Of a stretch of DNA of 64,000 nucleotides, positions 35,196 to 45,251 are shown piece after piece. Every line of letters starts with the position of its first letter. Position 1 is the stretch's first letter. Both the position numbers and the translations under genes were made by a program. Location of the stretch: positions 2,272,501 to 2,336,500 of the forward strand of contig NZ_CP011924.1 of assembly GCF_000238315.3 (NCBI RefSeq), read 5' to 3'. The notes under the pieces were generated by a model, which was given only the letters and a program-made list of their open reading frames with translations, had not been told where the DNA came from and ran no database searches. This stretch comes from Pseudoalteromonas piscicida (GTDB lineage Bacteria > Pseudomonadota > Gammaproteobacteria > Enterobacterales > Alteromonadaceae).

Positions 35196-38049
35196 ATGCC
35201 AAATAGCGCGAATACCAATGCAAATGGACGGATACTTTTTTTATTTATCGCAATACTGATTGTTGGACTATGTAGCGCCGCAGGTGCTTATCTACTACCA
35301 AAGCAAGCTGACGTCCCTACCGCACCAACCGTGAACCTACAACAACAAGCAACAACGGTTGCAACTCCCCTTGCTAAGGTGGTCACACAACACGGTTTTG
35401 ACAGTGCCAAACAGATCGTATCCGCATTATTAGCATCTAACGAGCATTTGGGCGCCTATTTGTACGTCAATACGGGGATGGGGCAACCAAACCTGGTATT
35501 TCAACAAAGTGCAGGAGAGCAAATCATTGCACTGAATCGCGAAGAGTCCTATAACAAAGACACAATGCAGGTTTACCACATGCCACTGCGACTAGATGAG
35601 CAAAACGTTGGTGAACTCATTTTGACTTATACCCCCCCCCGTTGCTACTACATCATCAGGCGATCCATTCATTGCCTATATACTGCTCGCTGCCGCTATT
35701 ATTTGCGCCTTGATGATTGTTGTAATTGCGGCTCGTCGGCTTTCTGGCGCATCAAGTAACGATACTGAAGAGCTTATCTCAGAAATCAATCATCTAACGA
35801 TGGATAAAAACTACAAGTCGACAGTTGGTACTTATTATAGTGGCGGTCTGGCTGAGATTGCTGAGGCGATAAATGCGCTGTTAAAGCAAGTACAATCATC
35901 CATAGAGTCCGATCAAGCAACGCAAAATGAGTTAAAACAGCTTCAAGAAAGTCTCGAAACTGAAGTTCAAGCCCGCACGCTGGCGCTAGAAAAAGCGATT
36001 TTAAATGCGGAGCGTGCCAGTGATGCTAAAACCACTTTCTTAGCCACCATGAGCCATGAGATCCGCACGCCAATGAACGGCGTCATTGGGACCATTGATT
36101 TACTGCGTCAAACCGATCTTGACGGTGCTCAACATCGCCTCACTACGATTATTCGCGACTCGGCTTTCTCGTTACTTGGTATTCTCGATGATATTCTCGA
36201 CTTTTCTAAAATTGAGGCGGGTAAATTACGCATAGACAATAGTGCTTTCTCGGTGGCTGAAACCACAGAGGAAGTCGCACGTGTGCTTTCATCAGTAGCG
36301 AAAAAACGTAAGTTAGACTTACAGCTGTTTATTGCTCCCGACATTCCAACGAATTTAGTTGGTGATACCGTTCGCGTTAGGCAAGTACTTTATAACCTGT
36401 GCAGTAATGCCATTAAATTCACGACTACAGATGATTCAATCCAAGGCTATGTAAAAATCTCCGTTGAAGTTGCGCAAAACACCTCGGAGCATTACACCTT
36501 ACGCTTTACCGTCACTGACAATGGTAAAGGCATGACAAAAGCTCAGTTGAGAGAAATTTTTAATCCGTTTATTCAAGCTGAGGGCTCTATCACCCGAGAA
36601 TTTGGCGGTACTGGACTTGGCCTTTCTATTTGTAAAAGCTTAATCGAACTCATGCTAGGTAGTATCCATGTTAATTCGGATATTGGCATGGGAAGCGAGT
36701 TTGTTGTGGAATTACCATTTAGTGTAGATGGCAAAGTCAATTACGCAAATAAGCAAATGTTAAACGGCCGCACTGTTGCCCTACTCACCCCAAATAATGA
36801 GAGACGCACTATTTTAAATCGCTATCTTTCATTCATGGGTGCGAGCGTGGTTGCTATCGATGAAAGCGAAATAACCGAACACCAGCACGAAGATAAACTT
36901 ATTTGGGTGCTAGATGGTTTAGACGGCATGGACAAGGTCAATGAAGAGCTAAGAACCGTAGTTTACTCGCTTGAGAAAAACGAACAGCAAGTTGTTGTCC
37001 TAAGTAAAATGGACGAAGCCGCCCTTAATCACAAAAATATTTTCTATCTCAATGCATCACCGTTATGTAAGTCTAGCTTTATGACGGCTATCTTGGTTGC
37101 TGCAGGTTTGCATAAACCAAAGGAAATTAAACCATCACGCACTATCAACGACTTTTTAAGCGTTGATGAAGCAAGAGCAACCAACAAACTGGTGTTGTTA
37201 GTTGAAGATAACGTATTAAATCAGCAAGTGCTGACCGACCAATTACACCTGTTAGGCTATGGTGTCGAGGTTGCGGAAAATGGTGAGGAAGGCCTAGAGC
37301 TTTGGAAAAAAGAGCACTTTCCAATCGTATTGACCGATTTACATATGCCGAAGATGTCGGGCTACGACATGGTCAAACATATTAGAGACTATGTAGAAAC
37401 CGCAACAGATACCATTGAACAACCATACATCATTGCCGTGACCGCTAATGCACTCAAAGGTGAAAGAGAACGTTGTGAGGCTGGTGGCATGAATGACTAT
37501 ATCACCAAACCAGTAGAGTTAAATGTATTAGAGGCAACACTTAATAAGTGTATAGAAAGCCTACCAAAAGCACAGCAACCGAGACCAAGTGCTGAGCCAA
37601 CAGCTGCTGTACCAGCAGCCGCTAGCCAAGTACAGCCGGGATCAGACCAAGAAACAGAGCTAGAGCCTGAAGCTATTGAAGCTGAGGCCAGCGAATCTGC
37701 TCCAGCTATCAATATGGACATGCTCAACAAGTATGTAAATCATGATGAAGCGAAACGAAATCGCTTTTTTAGAATGTACTTAGAACAAAGTAGCCAGTTA
37801 ACACGAGACGTAAATGGCGCGGTGATCACGATGAGCCAAGAAGAAATCATTGAAGCTTGTCATCAACTTAAGTCCATCTCTAAAACTATCGGTGCCGAAA
37901 AAGTAGCTGAAACAGCCATAGAGTTTGAAACTTTATGTAAGGAAGGCACACTTACCACCGATCAGCTGATCCAGATGCGTGATAAATTGGAGCAAGACTT
38001 TTTAGCCGCAACCGAGTTTATCCAACAATATTTGAGTCAAGAAGCCTAA
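35196..38049 (+). pseudogene. Hybrid sensor kinase frameshifted in a C9 tract
   Basis: The first frame (35196-35759) has a membrane helix near residues 10-31 and a periplasmic region. After nine C at 35632-35640 it leaves the true frame. With eight C, reading continues as TYTPPVATTSSGDPFIAYIL into the second membrane helix and on to 38049, giving 950 aa. That protein has a coiled coil, HisKA (His in ATMSHEIRTPMNG near 286), ATPase (GGTGLGLSICK), receiver (Asp in VLTDLHMPKMSG near 713), an acidic linker and HPt (His in ACHQLKSIS near 887). As written, the kinase half lacks its sensor. The C tract could make this a phase-variable switch, a dead gene, or a sequencing error. Confidence 0.88.
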
Positions 38050-38614
38050 TGATGTGGGGGCACAGCCCCTCGCAACTCCTAGCACCACAAGGGGCAGGCG
38101 TTTTCTCAGCAAACGGATTGCAGGGTCGACCTGCTCCTACACCTGCAATGAATGGGAAATATCGCGATATTAATGCTCACGCCATTCATTTAGATATCAC
38201 CGCCATCTAAATGAATGATCCTTCCCTGAATCACTGACCGCATTTTATTCGCTTTCTGACTCCAAACACTTCCCCTATTAATTCTCACTGAGTATACTGA
38301 CGCGCTTTTTTAAATTAGTTAGTCGTTACATACAACAAACGCTAGTTGAAATAGGTACTGGTCACCCGTTCAAAAAAAGTACAGGCAAGCCTGAGCTCAT
38401 ACAAGCTAATATCTGATTAAGATTTTTAGTCGGTGACTCGATGGGCAATGCCAATCTGCATTGAAAAGTGTTCTATTTACCGCACGTCGTTTCAAACGTT
38501 GCATGCTAAGTACATGGCTCATTATTCAGTGTTGATTGAAAAACATTAGATGCAATAACGCATCCTTTATAAAAATGGCCAGATACAACACATTGATTAG
38601 ATTAGGAAGTACAT
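38050..38614. other. Intergenic region with a 13-bp-stem hairpin
   Basis: No gene is visible. At 38183-38217 CATTCATTTAGAT and ATCTAAATGAATG form a perfect 13-bp stem around a 9-base loop. A GGGGC/GCCCC hairpin follows the kinase stop codon. The stretch near 38125 (GGTCGACCTGCTCC) may be a diverged extragenic repeat. Confidence 0.5.
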
Positions 38615-40051
38615 ATGAATTCAGTTCCGAAGGCCGGAGAATTTCTGGGTCACCCTAAAGGCCTCTTCTTATTATTTGGTACCGAAATGTGGGAGCGCTT
38701 TGGCTACTACGGTATGCGTGCCATCTTAGTTCTTTATCTTGTAGCACAAGTACAAAATGGTGGCTTCGGTTGGAGTAATGCCGACGCACTAAGTCTTTAC
38801 GGCACGTTTACGATGGCCGTTTATCTCACCCCACTATTTGGTGGTTGGCTTGCTGATAACGTATTAGGTCAGCGCAAAGCCATCATTATTGGTGGTATTT
38901 TAATGGCTGCTGGCCATTTTATTATGGGTATTCCTCACAGCGTTGTGGCAGGACAAGAAGTAAACGTCTTCTACCTGGGCTTGGCTTTACTTTGTTTAGG
39001 TAATGGCTTATTCAAGCCTAATATCTCAACGATGGTTGGCGATTTATACCAAGAAGGTGACAAGCGCCGTGACGGTGCATTCACTATCTTCTATATGGGT
39101 ATCAACTTAGGTGGTGCATTAGGTCCACTTGTTGCGGGTTATGTAGCAGCGGTCGTAAACTGGCAGGCAGGCTTTATCGCAGCAGGTATTGGTATGATCA
39201 TTTCTGTGGTTATGCAGCTTATCTTAAGCCAGAAATACCTTGGCGATATCGGTAAAGTACCTTCTACTAAACTTTCTCAACAGATGTCTGACTCACAGAC
39301 AAAAGAGCCGCTTACGAAGAAAGAAAAAGATCGTATCCGTGTTATTTTCACCATGAGTGTTTTCTCAATTATCTTCTGGATGGGTTTCGAGCAGGCTGGT
39401 GGTCTGATGAACCTATTCGCAAACGACTATACCAACCGTATGTTTATGGGCTTTGAGATCCCGGCTTCTTGGTTCCAGTCGCTTAACTCTATCTTCATCA
39501 TTGTATTTGCGCCATTGGTAGCGATGATCTGGTTAAAGCTAGATAACAAAGAGCCAAACTCTCCAGTGAAGTTTGCAATTGGTCTAGTATTCTTAGCACT
39601 TGGTTTCTTAACCATGATGCTAGCGCTTGCAACAGAAGGTGGTGAAGCGGGTGGCACACTTCAGATCAGCATGATTTGGTTAGTATTGTTCTACATGTTC
39701 CACACACTTGGTGAACTATGTTTATCACCAATCGGTCTTTCTATGGTAAGTAAACTGGCACCGCTACGTTTAGCATCACTGCTAATGGGAATTTGGTTCC
39801 TGTGTACGGCCGTTGCAAACAAACTTGCTGGCCTTGTTGGCTCTTTCATCGGTGAAGGCCAAGAAGCAATGGAAAACGCGATGAGCATCTTCATTGGTTT
39901 AGGCGGCGTTGCCTTGCTATCTGCTGTGTTAATGTATCTATTAAGCAACAAGCTTGTAGATTGGATGCACGGCGCTGAGGGCAAGCACGAACCTCATACG
40001 CAAGAACATTACCTTGCGGAAGAGCTAGAAGTATCCGCTGAGAAGCAATAA
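38615..40051 (+). CDS. Proton-dependent oligopeptide transporter (POT family)
   Basis: The 478-aa membrane protein is a POT/PTR2 major-facilitator transporter like Dtp proteins, importing di- and tripeptides with protons. The ExxERFxYYG motif is in GTEMWERFGYYGMRA near residue 22, and FTIFYMGINLGGALGPL near 151 is the second PTR2 signature. About 14 helices are expected, as in bacterial relatives, and the length is typical. It is monocistronic with a palindromic terminator. Confidence 0.9.
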   Translation: MNSVPKAGEFLGHPKGLFLLFGTEMWERFGYYGMRAILVLYLVAQVQNGGFGWSNADALSLYGTFTMAVYLTPLFGGWLADNVLGQRKAIIIGGILMAAGHFIMGIPHSVVAGQEVNVFYLGLALLCLGNGLFKPNISTMVGDLYQEGDKRRDGAFTIFYMGINLGGALGPLVAGYVAAVVNWQAGFIAAGIGMIISVVMQLILSQKYLGDIGKVPSTKLSQQMSDSQTKEPLTKKEKDRIRVIFTMSVFSIIFWMGFEQAGGLMNLFANDYTNRMFMGFEIPASWFQSLNSIFIIVFAPLVAMIWLKLDNKEPNSPVKFAIGLVFLALGFLTMMLALATEGGEAGGTLQISMIWLVLFYMFHTLGELCLSPIGLSMVSKLAPLRLASLLMGIWFLCTAVANKLAGLVGSFIGEGQEAMENAMSIFIGLGGVALLSAVLMYLLSNKLVDWMHGAEGKHEPHTQEHYLAEELEVSAEKQ

Positions 40052-40059
40052 TATTTGCT

Positions 40060-40088
40060 GTAAACCACGCTAATTTAGCGTGGTTTAC
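40060..40088. terminator. Palindromic terminator after the POT gene
   Basis: GTAAACCACGCTAA and TTAGCGTGGTTTAC form a perfect 14-bp stem with a one-base centre. It lies 8 bp after the stop codon. Confidence 0.65.
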
Positions 40089-40470
40089 CTCTCCCACAAT
40101 AGCCATACGTAAAGATTTAAATACACTTAGCGCCATTTCCCCTCTCAATGTAGTCGTGTGATAAAAATCCCCTCTCTCATATAGTCCATCAATTAAAAAC
40201 ATAAAAAACAAATAAAATCATAGCAATACACAAATAAACTTACAAAATACCCCACAAAGCGCCTTGCTGTTTTTAGTCAAAATTTAAGCAAAAATAATTA
40301 TCGTCACGCCTGTGTCAATTTTGTGTCTTTTACATGGCAATTGTGCAACTAAATTTACAAAGTCTCCTACTGCTATTTACTGCCTCTAACTTCCCCTTTG
40401 CAGTAATTTGATTAATCATCCAGTCATAAATACTAACAAGTCACCCAGTGCTTAATACGGGAGTAAAACA
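40089..40470. other. Intergenic region upstream of hpd
   Basis: No gene is visible. It is A+T-rich and presumably holds the hpd promoter; I could not recognise a TyrR- or PhhR-like operator. Confidence 0.4.
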
Positions 40471-41517
40471 ATGAGTGAAGTAAATAATCCACTAGGCCTA
40501 GTCGGCATCGAGTTTACAGAATATGCAACACCTGACGCTGATTACATGGATAAAGTATTCACTGACTTTGGATTCTCAAAACTAAAGAAATTTAAAGACA
40601 AAGATATCGTTTACTACAACCAGCACGATATTCACTTCCTGTTGAATAACGAGCGTGAAGGCTTCTCAGCACAGTTTGCCAAAAGCCACGGCCCGGCAAT
40701 TTGTTCTATGGGCTGGCGTGTAGAAAATGCGCAAAAGGCGTTTGATACTGCGGTTGAGCGTGGTGCAAAACCTGCGACTGACTCAACACACAAAGACTTA
40801 CCATACCCAGCGATTTACGGTATTGGCGATAGCCTTATCTATTTCATCGAAAACTTTGGCGATAAAGGGTCAATCTTCGAGCAAGATTTCGTTGACCTAG
40901 AAGAGCAAAAGATTGTTGAAGACAAAGGCTTTAAGCGCATCGACCACCTAACGAACAATGTTTACAAAGGGACGATGGAAACTTGGGCTAACTTCTATAA
41001 AGACGTATTTGGTTTTACTGAAGTTCGTTACTTTGACATCAAAGGTCAAAAAACGGCGCTGCTTTCTTATGCACTTAAGTCACCATGTGGCACCTTCTCT
41101 ATTCCAATCAACGAAGGTAAAGACGACAACAACAACCAGATCGATGAGTACTTAGATGAGTACAATGGTCCAGGTGTATAGCATTTAGCATTTTTAACTG
41201 ACGATTTAGTTGGCTCACTAGATAAACTGGACAAGAGCACCATTGCCACCTTAGATATCGTAGATCACTACTACGACACTATCTTTGACCGTGTGCCTTG
41301 GGTTAAAGAAGATAAAGAAAAGATCAAACAGCACCAAATCCTAGTAGATAGCCAAAGCGAAGACTGCTACCTACTACAGATCTTCACTAAAAACCTGTTT
41401 GGCCCAATCTTCATCGAAATGATCCAACGTGTTGACGATGGCGGCTTTGGTGAAGGTAACTTCCAAGCGCTATTCGAGTCAATTGAACGCGACCAAGAGC
41501 GCCGTGGTGTAATCTAA
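40471..41517 (+). pseudogene. hpd: 4-hydroxyphenylpyruvate dioxygenase with in-frame amber codon
   Basis: The full frame encodes a 348-aa HPPD, the Fe(II) enzyme that turns 4-hydroxyphenylpyruvate into homogentisate. Codon 237 (41179-41181) is TAG where the family has CAG, in GPGV-stop-HLAFLTDD instead of GPGVQHLAF. Translation would stop at 236 aa, just before the second iron-binding His and before the Glu in FGPIFIEM. The first His is in RIDHLTNNV. Everything downstream stays in frame without further damage, so the mutation is recent. GGGAG precedes the ATG. Suppression is possible but not indicated. Confidence 0.92.
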
Positions 41518-41540
41518 ACACACATATCAAATTAATAAAG

Positions 41541-41565
41541 AAGCAGCTAGCGATAGCTGCTTTTT
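41541..41565 (+). terminator. Intrinsic terminator of hpd
   Basis: AAGCAGCTA-GCGA-TAGCTGCTT is followed by TTT. It separates hpd from fahA, so fahA likely has its own promoter or partial readthrough. Confidence 0.8.
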
Positions 41566-41649
41566 GTGGTTTATCAAATTGCTATTACGACTTGAGTTTT
41601 TCACTTTTGACCATAACTCAAGTTGAAAGCCAAAATTAAAGGAAAGGCA

Positions 41650-42963
41650 ATGTCTCAAATTAATGAAACACACGACATCCAATTAACAAGTTGGGTAGCT
41701 AGTGCGAATGCGACTGGAACTGATTTCCCTATTCAAAACTTACCTTTTGCAGTATTTCGTCGTAAGAACAGTAATGAAGAGTTTCGTGGCGGAGTTGCGA
41801 TTGGTGATCAAGTACTAGACCTTGGCGCAGTTGTTGACGCTAACCTATTTTCAGGCGACGCCGCAGAAGCAGCCGAAGCTGCAAACGCCCCAGCATTAAA
41901 TGAATTTATGGGTATGGGCCAACAGTACTGGTCGGCTCTTAGACTTGCCCTGTCTCGTGCATTACGTGAAGGTTCTGAACTGCAATCAAGCCTTGAAGGC
42001 GCATTGGTTGCACAGGATGACGTAGAATACGCTTTACCTTGTCACATTGGCGATTACACTGACTTTTATACCTCAATCTACCACGCAACAGCGGTAGGTA
42101 GCCTGTTCCGTCCTGATAACCCTCTGCTACCAAACTACAAATGGGTACCAATCGGTTATCATGGTCGTGCATCGTCTATTGGTGTTTCAGGTCAAACGTT
42201 CCCTCGCCCTAAAGGCCAGACCAAAGCACCAGATGCAGATACGCCGTCATTCGGTCCTTGTAAACGTCTAGACTACGAATTAGAGCTGGGTATTTATCTA
42301 GGTAAAGGTAATGAACTTGGCGACTCTATCGCAATTAAAGACGCTGAAGATCACGTTTTTGGTTTCTGTTTATTCAATGACTGGTCTGCACGTGACTTGC
42401 AAGCTTGGGAATATCAACCATTAGGTCCATTCCTTGCGAAAAACTTTGCTTCAACGGTTTCTCCTTGGGTTGTAACCACCGAAGCACTTGCACCATACCG
42501 TACTCAATGGCACCGTGATGAAAACGATCCACAACCGCTGGAATACTTAGAATCAACGCAAAACCGCGAGTCTGGTGCTATTGATATTCGCATGGATGTC
42601 TTACTAGAGACTGAAAAAATGCGTAGCGAAGGCGCTAAACCAAGCAAACTGTCTGAATCCAGCTTCAAGCACAGCTATTGGACGGTTGCGCAAATGGTTA
42701 CGCACCACACAGTGAACGGCTGTAACTTCCTACCAGGTGATATGCTAGGCTCAGGCACGCAATCTGGTCCTGAGCATGTAGAAGCGGGTTCATTACTCGA
42801 ACTATCACGCGGCGGTAAAGAAACTATCACACTTGCAAACGGAGAAGAGCGTAAGTTCCTAGAAGATGGCGATAAAGTAATTATGCGCGGTTGGTGTGAA
42901 GCCCAAGGCTACAACCGTATTGGTTTTGGCTGTGTTGAAGGCACTGTACTTCCAGCAAAATAA
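41650..42963 (+). CDS. fahA: Fumarylacetoacetase
   Basis: This 437-aa enzyme cleaves fumarylacetoacetate to fumarate and acetoacetate, the last step of tyrosine breakdown. It has the small N-terminal SH3-like domain and the FAH catalytic domain: IGDYTDFYTSIYHAT near residue 130, VGSLFRPDNPLLPNYKWVP, LDYELELGIYLGKGN and FGFCLFNDWSARDLQAWEYQ near 241, which carry the metal ligands. The ATG at 41650 has AAGGA-like sequence upstream. hmgA and maiA, usually nearby, are not in the window. The gene is intact although hpd upstream is not. Confidence 0.92.
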   Translation: MSQINETHDIQLTSWVASANATGTDFPIQNLPFAVFRRKNSNEEFRGGVAIGDQVLDLGAVVDANLFSGDAAEAAEAANAPALNEFMGMGQQYWSALRLALSRALREGSELQSSLEGALVAQDDVEYALPCHIGDYTDFYTSIYHATAVGSLFRPDNPLLPNYKWVPIGYHGRASSIGVSGQTFPRPKGQTKAPDADTPSFGPCKRLDYELELGIYLGKGNELGDSIAIKDAEDHVFGFCLFNDWSARDLQAWEYQPLGPFLAKNFASTVSPWVVTTEALAPYRTQWHRDENDPQPLEYLESTQNRESGAIDIRMDVLLETEKMRSEGAKPSKLSESSFKHSYWTVAQMVTHHTVNGCNFLPGDMLGSGTQSGPEHVEAGSLLELSRGGKETITLANGEERKFLEDGDKVIMRGWCEAQGYNRIGFGCVEGTVLPAK

Positions 42964-43009
42964 TCGCAATTATTCGTGCGTTAATCGCAATTTTATTTAC
43001 TTTTAAATC

Positions 43010-43038
43010 AAAGGCATGATGATTTCATGCCTTTTTTT
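43010..43038 (+). terminator. Intrinsic terminator of fahA
   Basis: AAGGCATGA-N5-TCATGCCTT is followed by a run of T. Confidence 0.9.
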
Positions 43039-43105
43039 AGTTCTAAAAACTGGAAATTTGACTAAAAATTGTTAGAGTGTAGCGCTGATTTAAATTTGAG
43101 GTTGA

Positions 43106-44188
43106 ATGTTGCAAGTACTCAAGCGCCTATATCTAAAGCTGTTTAAGCCGACTCAATTAATTGTTCGTCAAGACGCAACTGTCAAGATGCTGAAACTGCC
43201 ATCTTGGGTTCAAGCTTGCTCGATTTTGATTCTGCTTGCTGTCGCCATTTGGATAGCCAATGCCTCACTCAAATTACAAAAAAACGGTGACAAGCTTACT
43301 AAAGAGCAACAAAACTTAGCGCAGCTACAAGCTAAGTGGCAAAAAGAAAAATCACAGCTTCAAGCACAATTAGCGCAGCAAAAAGGCATGCTTGACCAAC
43401 TGTCACAGCAGCACAGTGTGCTTGAGTCATTGGTTGACTCGACTCAAACAACTGACGACAACGTAGTGGAAGGCGAGCTAGAAGAAACACCGACAGACCT
43501 TAACAGCTCACAACCAAGTACCACAACCGAATTTGCTCCCCAAGCCAGTTACCTACTCATCCAACAACGACAGCTCAGCGAACAACTTGGGCAATCGTTC
43601 AGCGCTGAAATTGCAGCGATGCAAGAATCCATCGACAGTGCGGGATTACAACTATCATCTGACTTCTCAGAAGCACAAGGTGGTCCCTACTTCCAAGCCG
43701 ACTTAGAATTAGTAGAAGCCAGCTTTATTAATGCCATTGACCAATACGCTGTTTATGCGCAGTTAGCGACGATGATTGGCCAACTGCCAGATACACTGCC
43801 TGTCGCTCAGGAGAAATATTATGTCTCCAGTGCTTTTGGTTTTCGTAAAGACCCAATCACTGGCCGTCGTGCCTATCATAAAGGTATCGATCTCGCAGGT
43901 TGGCACAAGACACAGATCGTAGCCCCCGCTTCTGGCACCGTTAAACGAGCGGGGAAAAATGGCGGCTATGGCAACTTTATCGAAATTGAGCACGCCAATG
44001 ATATCACCACACGTTATGGTCATCTTCACACCATCAAAGTGAAAGCGGGTCAACAAATCAATAAAGGTGATGTAATTGCATTAATGGGTAGCACAGGAAG
44101 AAGTACGGCGACACACTTGCACTATGAAGTGATTCAAGGTAAAAAACACCTAAACCCAATTAAAATCGCTCGCGCATTCAATAAGTAA
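43106..44188 (+). CDS. M23 peptidoglycan endopeptidase
   Basis: The 360-aa protein has one membrane helix (about residues 36-53), a periplasmic Gln-rich coiled coil (about 60-115), a linker, and a C-terminal LytM/M23 domain. The zinc site is H-x3-D in YHKGIDLAG near residue 253 plus HLHYEV near 338; YGHLH near 311 gives the catalytic His. It should cut peptide cross-links in the wall. The bactofilin gene follows 37 bp later; M23-bactofilin pairs shape cells in other bacteria, so a shared role in morphogenesis is inferred. Confidence 0.88.
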   Translation: MLQVLKRLYLKLFKPTQLIVRQDATVKMLKLPSWVQACSILILLAVAIWIANASLKLQKNGDKLTKEQQNLAQLQAKWQKEKSQLQAQLAQQKGMLDQLSQQHSVLESLVDSTQTTDDNVVEGELEETPTDLNSSQPSTTTEFAPQASYLLIQQRQLSEQLGQSFSAEIAAMQESIDSAGLQLSSDFSEAQGGPYFQADLELVEASFINAIDQYAVYAQLATMIGQLPDTLPVAQEKYYVSSAFGFRKDPITGRRAYHKGIDLAGWHKTQIVAPASGTVKRAGKNGGYGNFIEIEHANDITTRYGHLHTIKVKAGQQINKGDVIALMGSTGRSTATHLHYEVIQGKKHLNPIKIARAFNK

Positions 44189-44225
44189 CATATAATTGCA
44201 ATTGCGCTGCGGTAGCGAGGAATTC

Positions 44226-44621
44226 GTGTTTAACTCTTTTAAAAACCAACGAAACGACGTCCCGGCCATTATTGCTCAAAGCACTAAAGTCACGGGCGAT
44301 ATTGTCTGTGAAGGTGAACTGCAATTAGATGGCACCGTCCATGGTAATCTCGACATCGAAAAACTAATCATCGGCAATAAAGGTTTAGTACAAGGTAATA
44401 TCCAAGCCAATGAACTGACGATATTAGGTAAGGTAGAAGGTGATATTCAGGCCAAACAAGTTACACTGCTTCCTAGTGCTCAAGTATTTGGCAATATCGA
44501 ACACGAAACCTTAACGATTGAAGCTGGTGCGCATGTCGATGGTAAACTGACGCACCGTAACGAGCGAGCCAATAATGTCACGGCAATTGACTCTACTGAC
44601 GATCAAACTGTAAACAACTAA
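44226..44621 (+). CDS. Bactofilin (polymer-forming cytoskeletal protein)
   Basis: This 131-aa protein is a bactofilin: a beta-helical core of short repeats (TKVTGDIVCEGELQLDGTVH, then GLVQGNIQANELTILGKVEG and AQVFGNIEHETLTIEAGAHV) with short disordered ends. Bactofilins polymerise without nucleotides and scaffold wall enzymes. The start is the GTG at 44226, with GAGG upstream; the frame from 44196 lacks such a site. It follows the M23 peptidase, its likely partner. Its last 4 bp overlap the convergent thioesterase gene. Confidence 0.88.
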   Translation: MFNSFKNQRNDVPAIIAQSTKVTGDIVCEGELQLDGTVHGNLDIEKLIIGNKGLVQGNIQANELTILGKVEGDIQAKQVTLLPSAQVFGNIEHETLTIEAGAHVDGKLTHRNERANNVTAIDSTDDQTVNN

Positions 44622-45088
44622 GATCTTTTCGCGCTGATATACATGTTAATGTCAGCGTGAAACACTTTCTCTCCCACAGTATTAAAAACTTCCACCGGTA
44701 CAACTATCTCTTCTTTATCTTGCCATGTTCGCGGGTATTCTATTTGCGCCACGGCATGCAGATCGGTCTCGGCTTTAGCTAAATATTGCACTGACATCCC
44801 CTTTGGGATCCAGCGATGGGTTTTATGATCGATGGTTGCGTCTGTCATGACTCCTGCACACAACTCGGCAAGATTACACTGTGCAATAGCGTGAACCGTA
44901 CCTATGTGGTTATGAATGGCTTTACGGTTACGAATTGTGGCTCTACAAACGCCAGGCTTCAGTTGTGTGATTTTAGGCTTAATGGTGCCAAAGTAAGGGG
45001 CCTTACGACATACCGCCTTACTGAACATCCATTTACCAAATGGCAACCAACTCATCCTTTTATAAATTTTTAAAAGTGGTGCAGACAT
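44618..45088 (-). CDS. Hotdog-fold DUF4442 thioesterase-like protein
   Basis: The 156-aa protein resembles DUF4442 hotdog-fold proteins, related to acyl-CoA thioesterases. The central helix and active-site segment is NHIGTVHAIAQCNLAELCAG near residue 60, with the polar residues expected for the fold; the strands IPKGMSVQYLAKAETDLHAV follow. Substrate is unknown. It converges on the bactofilin gene with a 4-bp overlap and has no operon partner. Confidence 0.72.
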   Translation of the reverse strand: MSAPLLKIYKRMSWLPFGKWMFSKAVCRKAPYFGTIKPKITQLKPGVCRATIRNRKAIHNHIGTVHAIAQCNLAELCAGVMTDATIDHKTHRWIPKGMSVQYLAKAETDLHAVAQIEYPRTWQDKEEIVVPVEVFNTVGEKVFHADINMYISAKRS

Positions 45089-45251
45089 AAGATTTTTCTA
45101 AAATGATTTTGCTTAAAATTAACACATCTGACCAGTTAATCAACCGTCTACAATTATCAGCGAATAAAATATCTTAAAAATTTGCTAAATCGGCGCTTTG
45201 TCCTGTCTTTTCTCATTCTCCACAATACAATAACGGCCAAAAGGAGACGCC

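Noticed and set aside
41179..41181. TAG in hpd as a recoded amino acid (pyrrolysine)
   Set aside because: The family has Gln (CAG) at this position, other genes show no in-frame TAG and no recoding genes are seen; a nonsense mutation is simpler.
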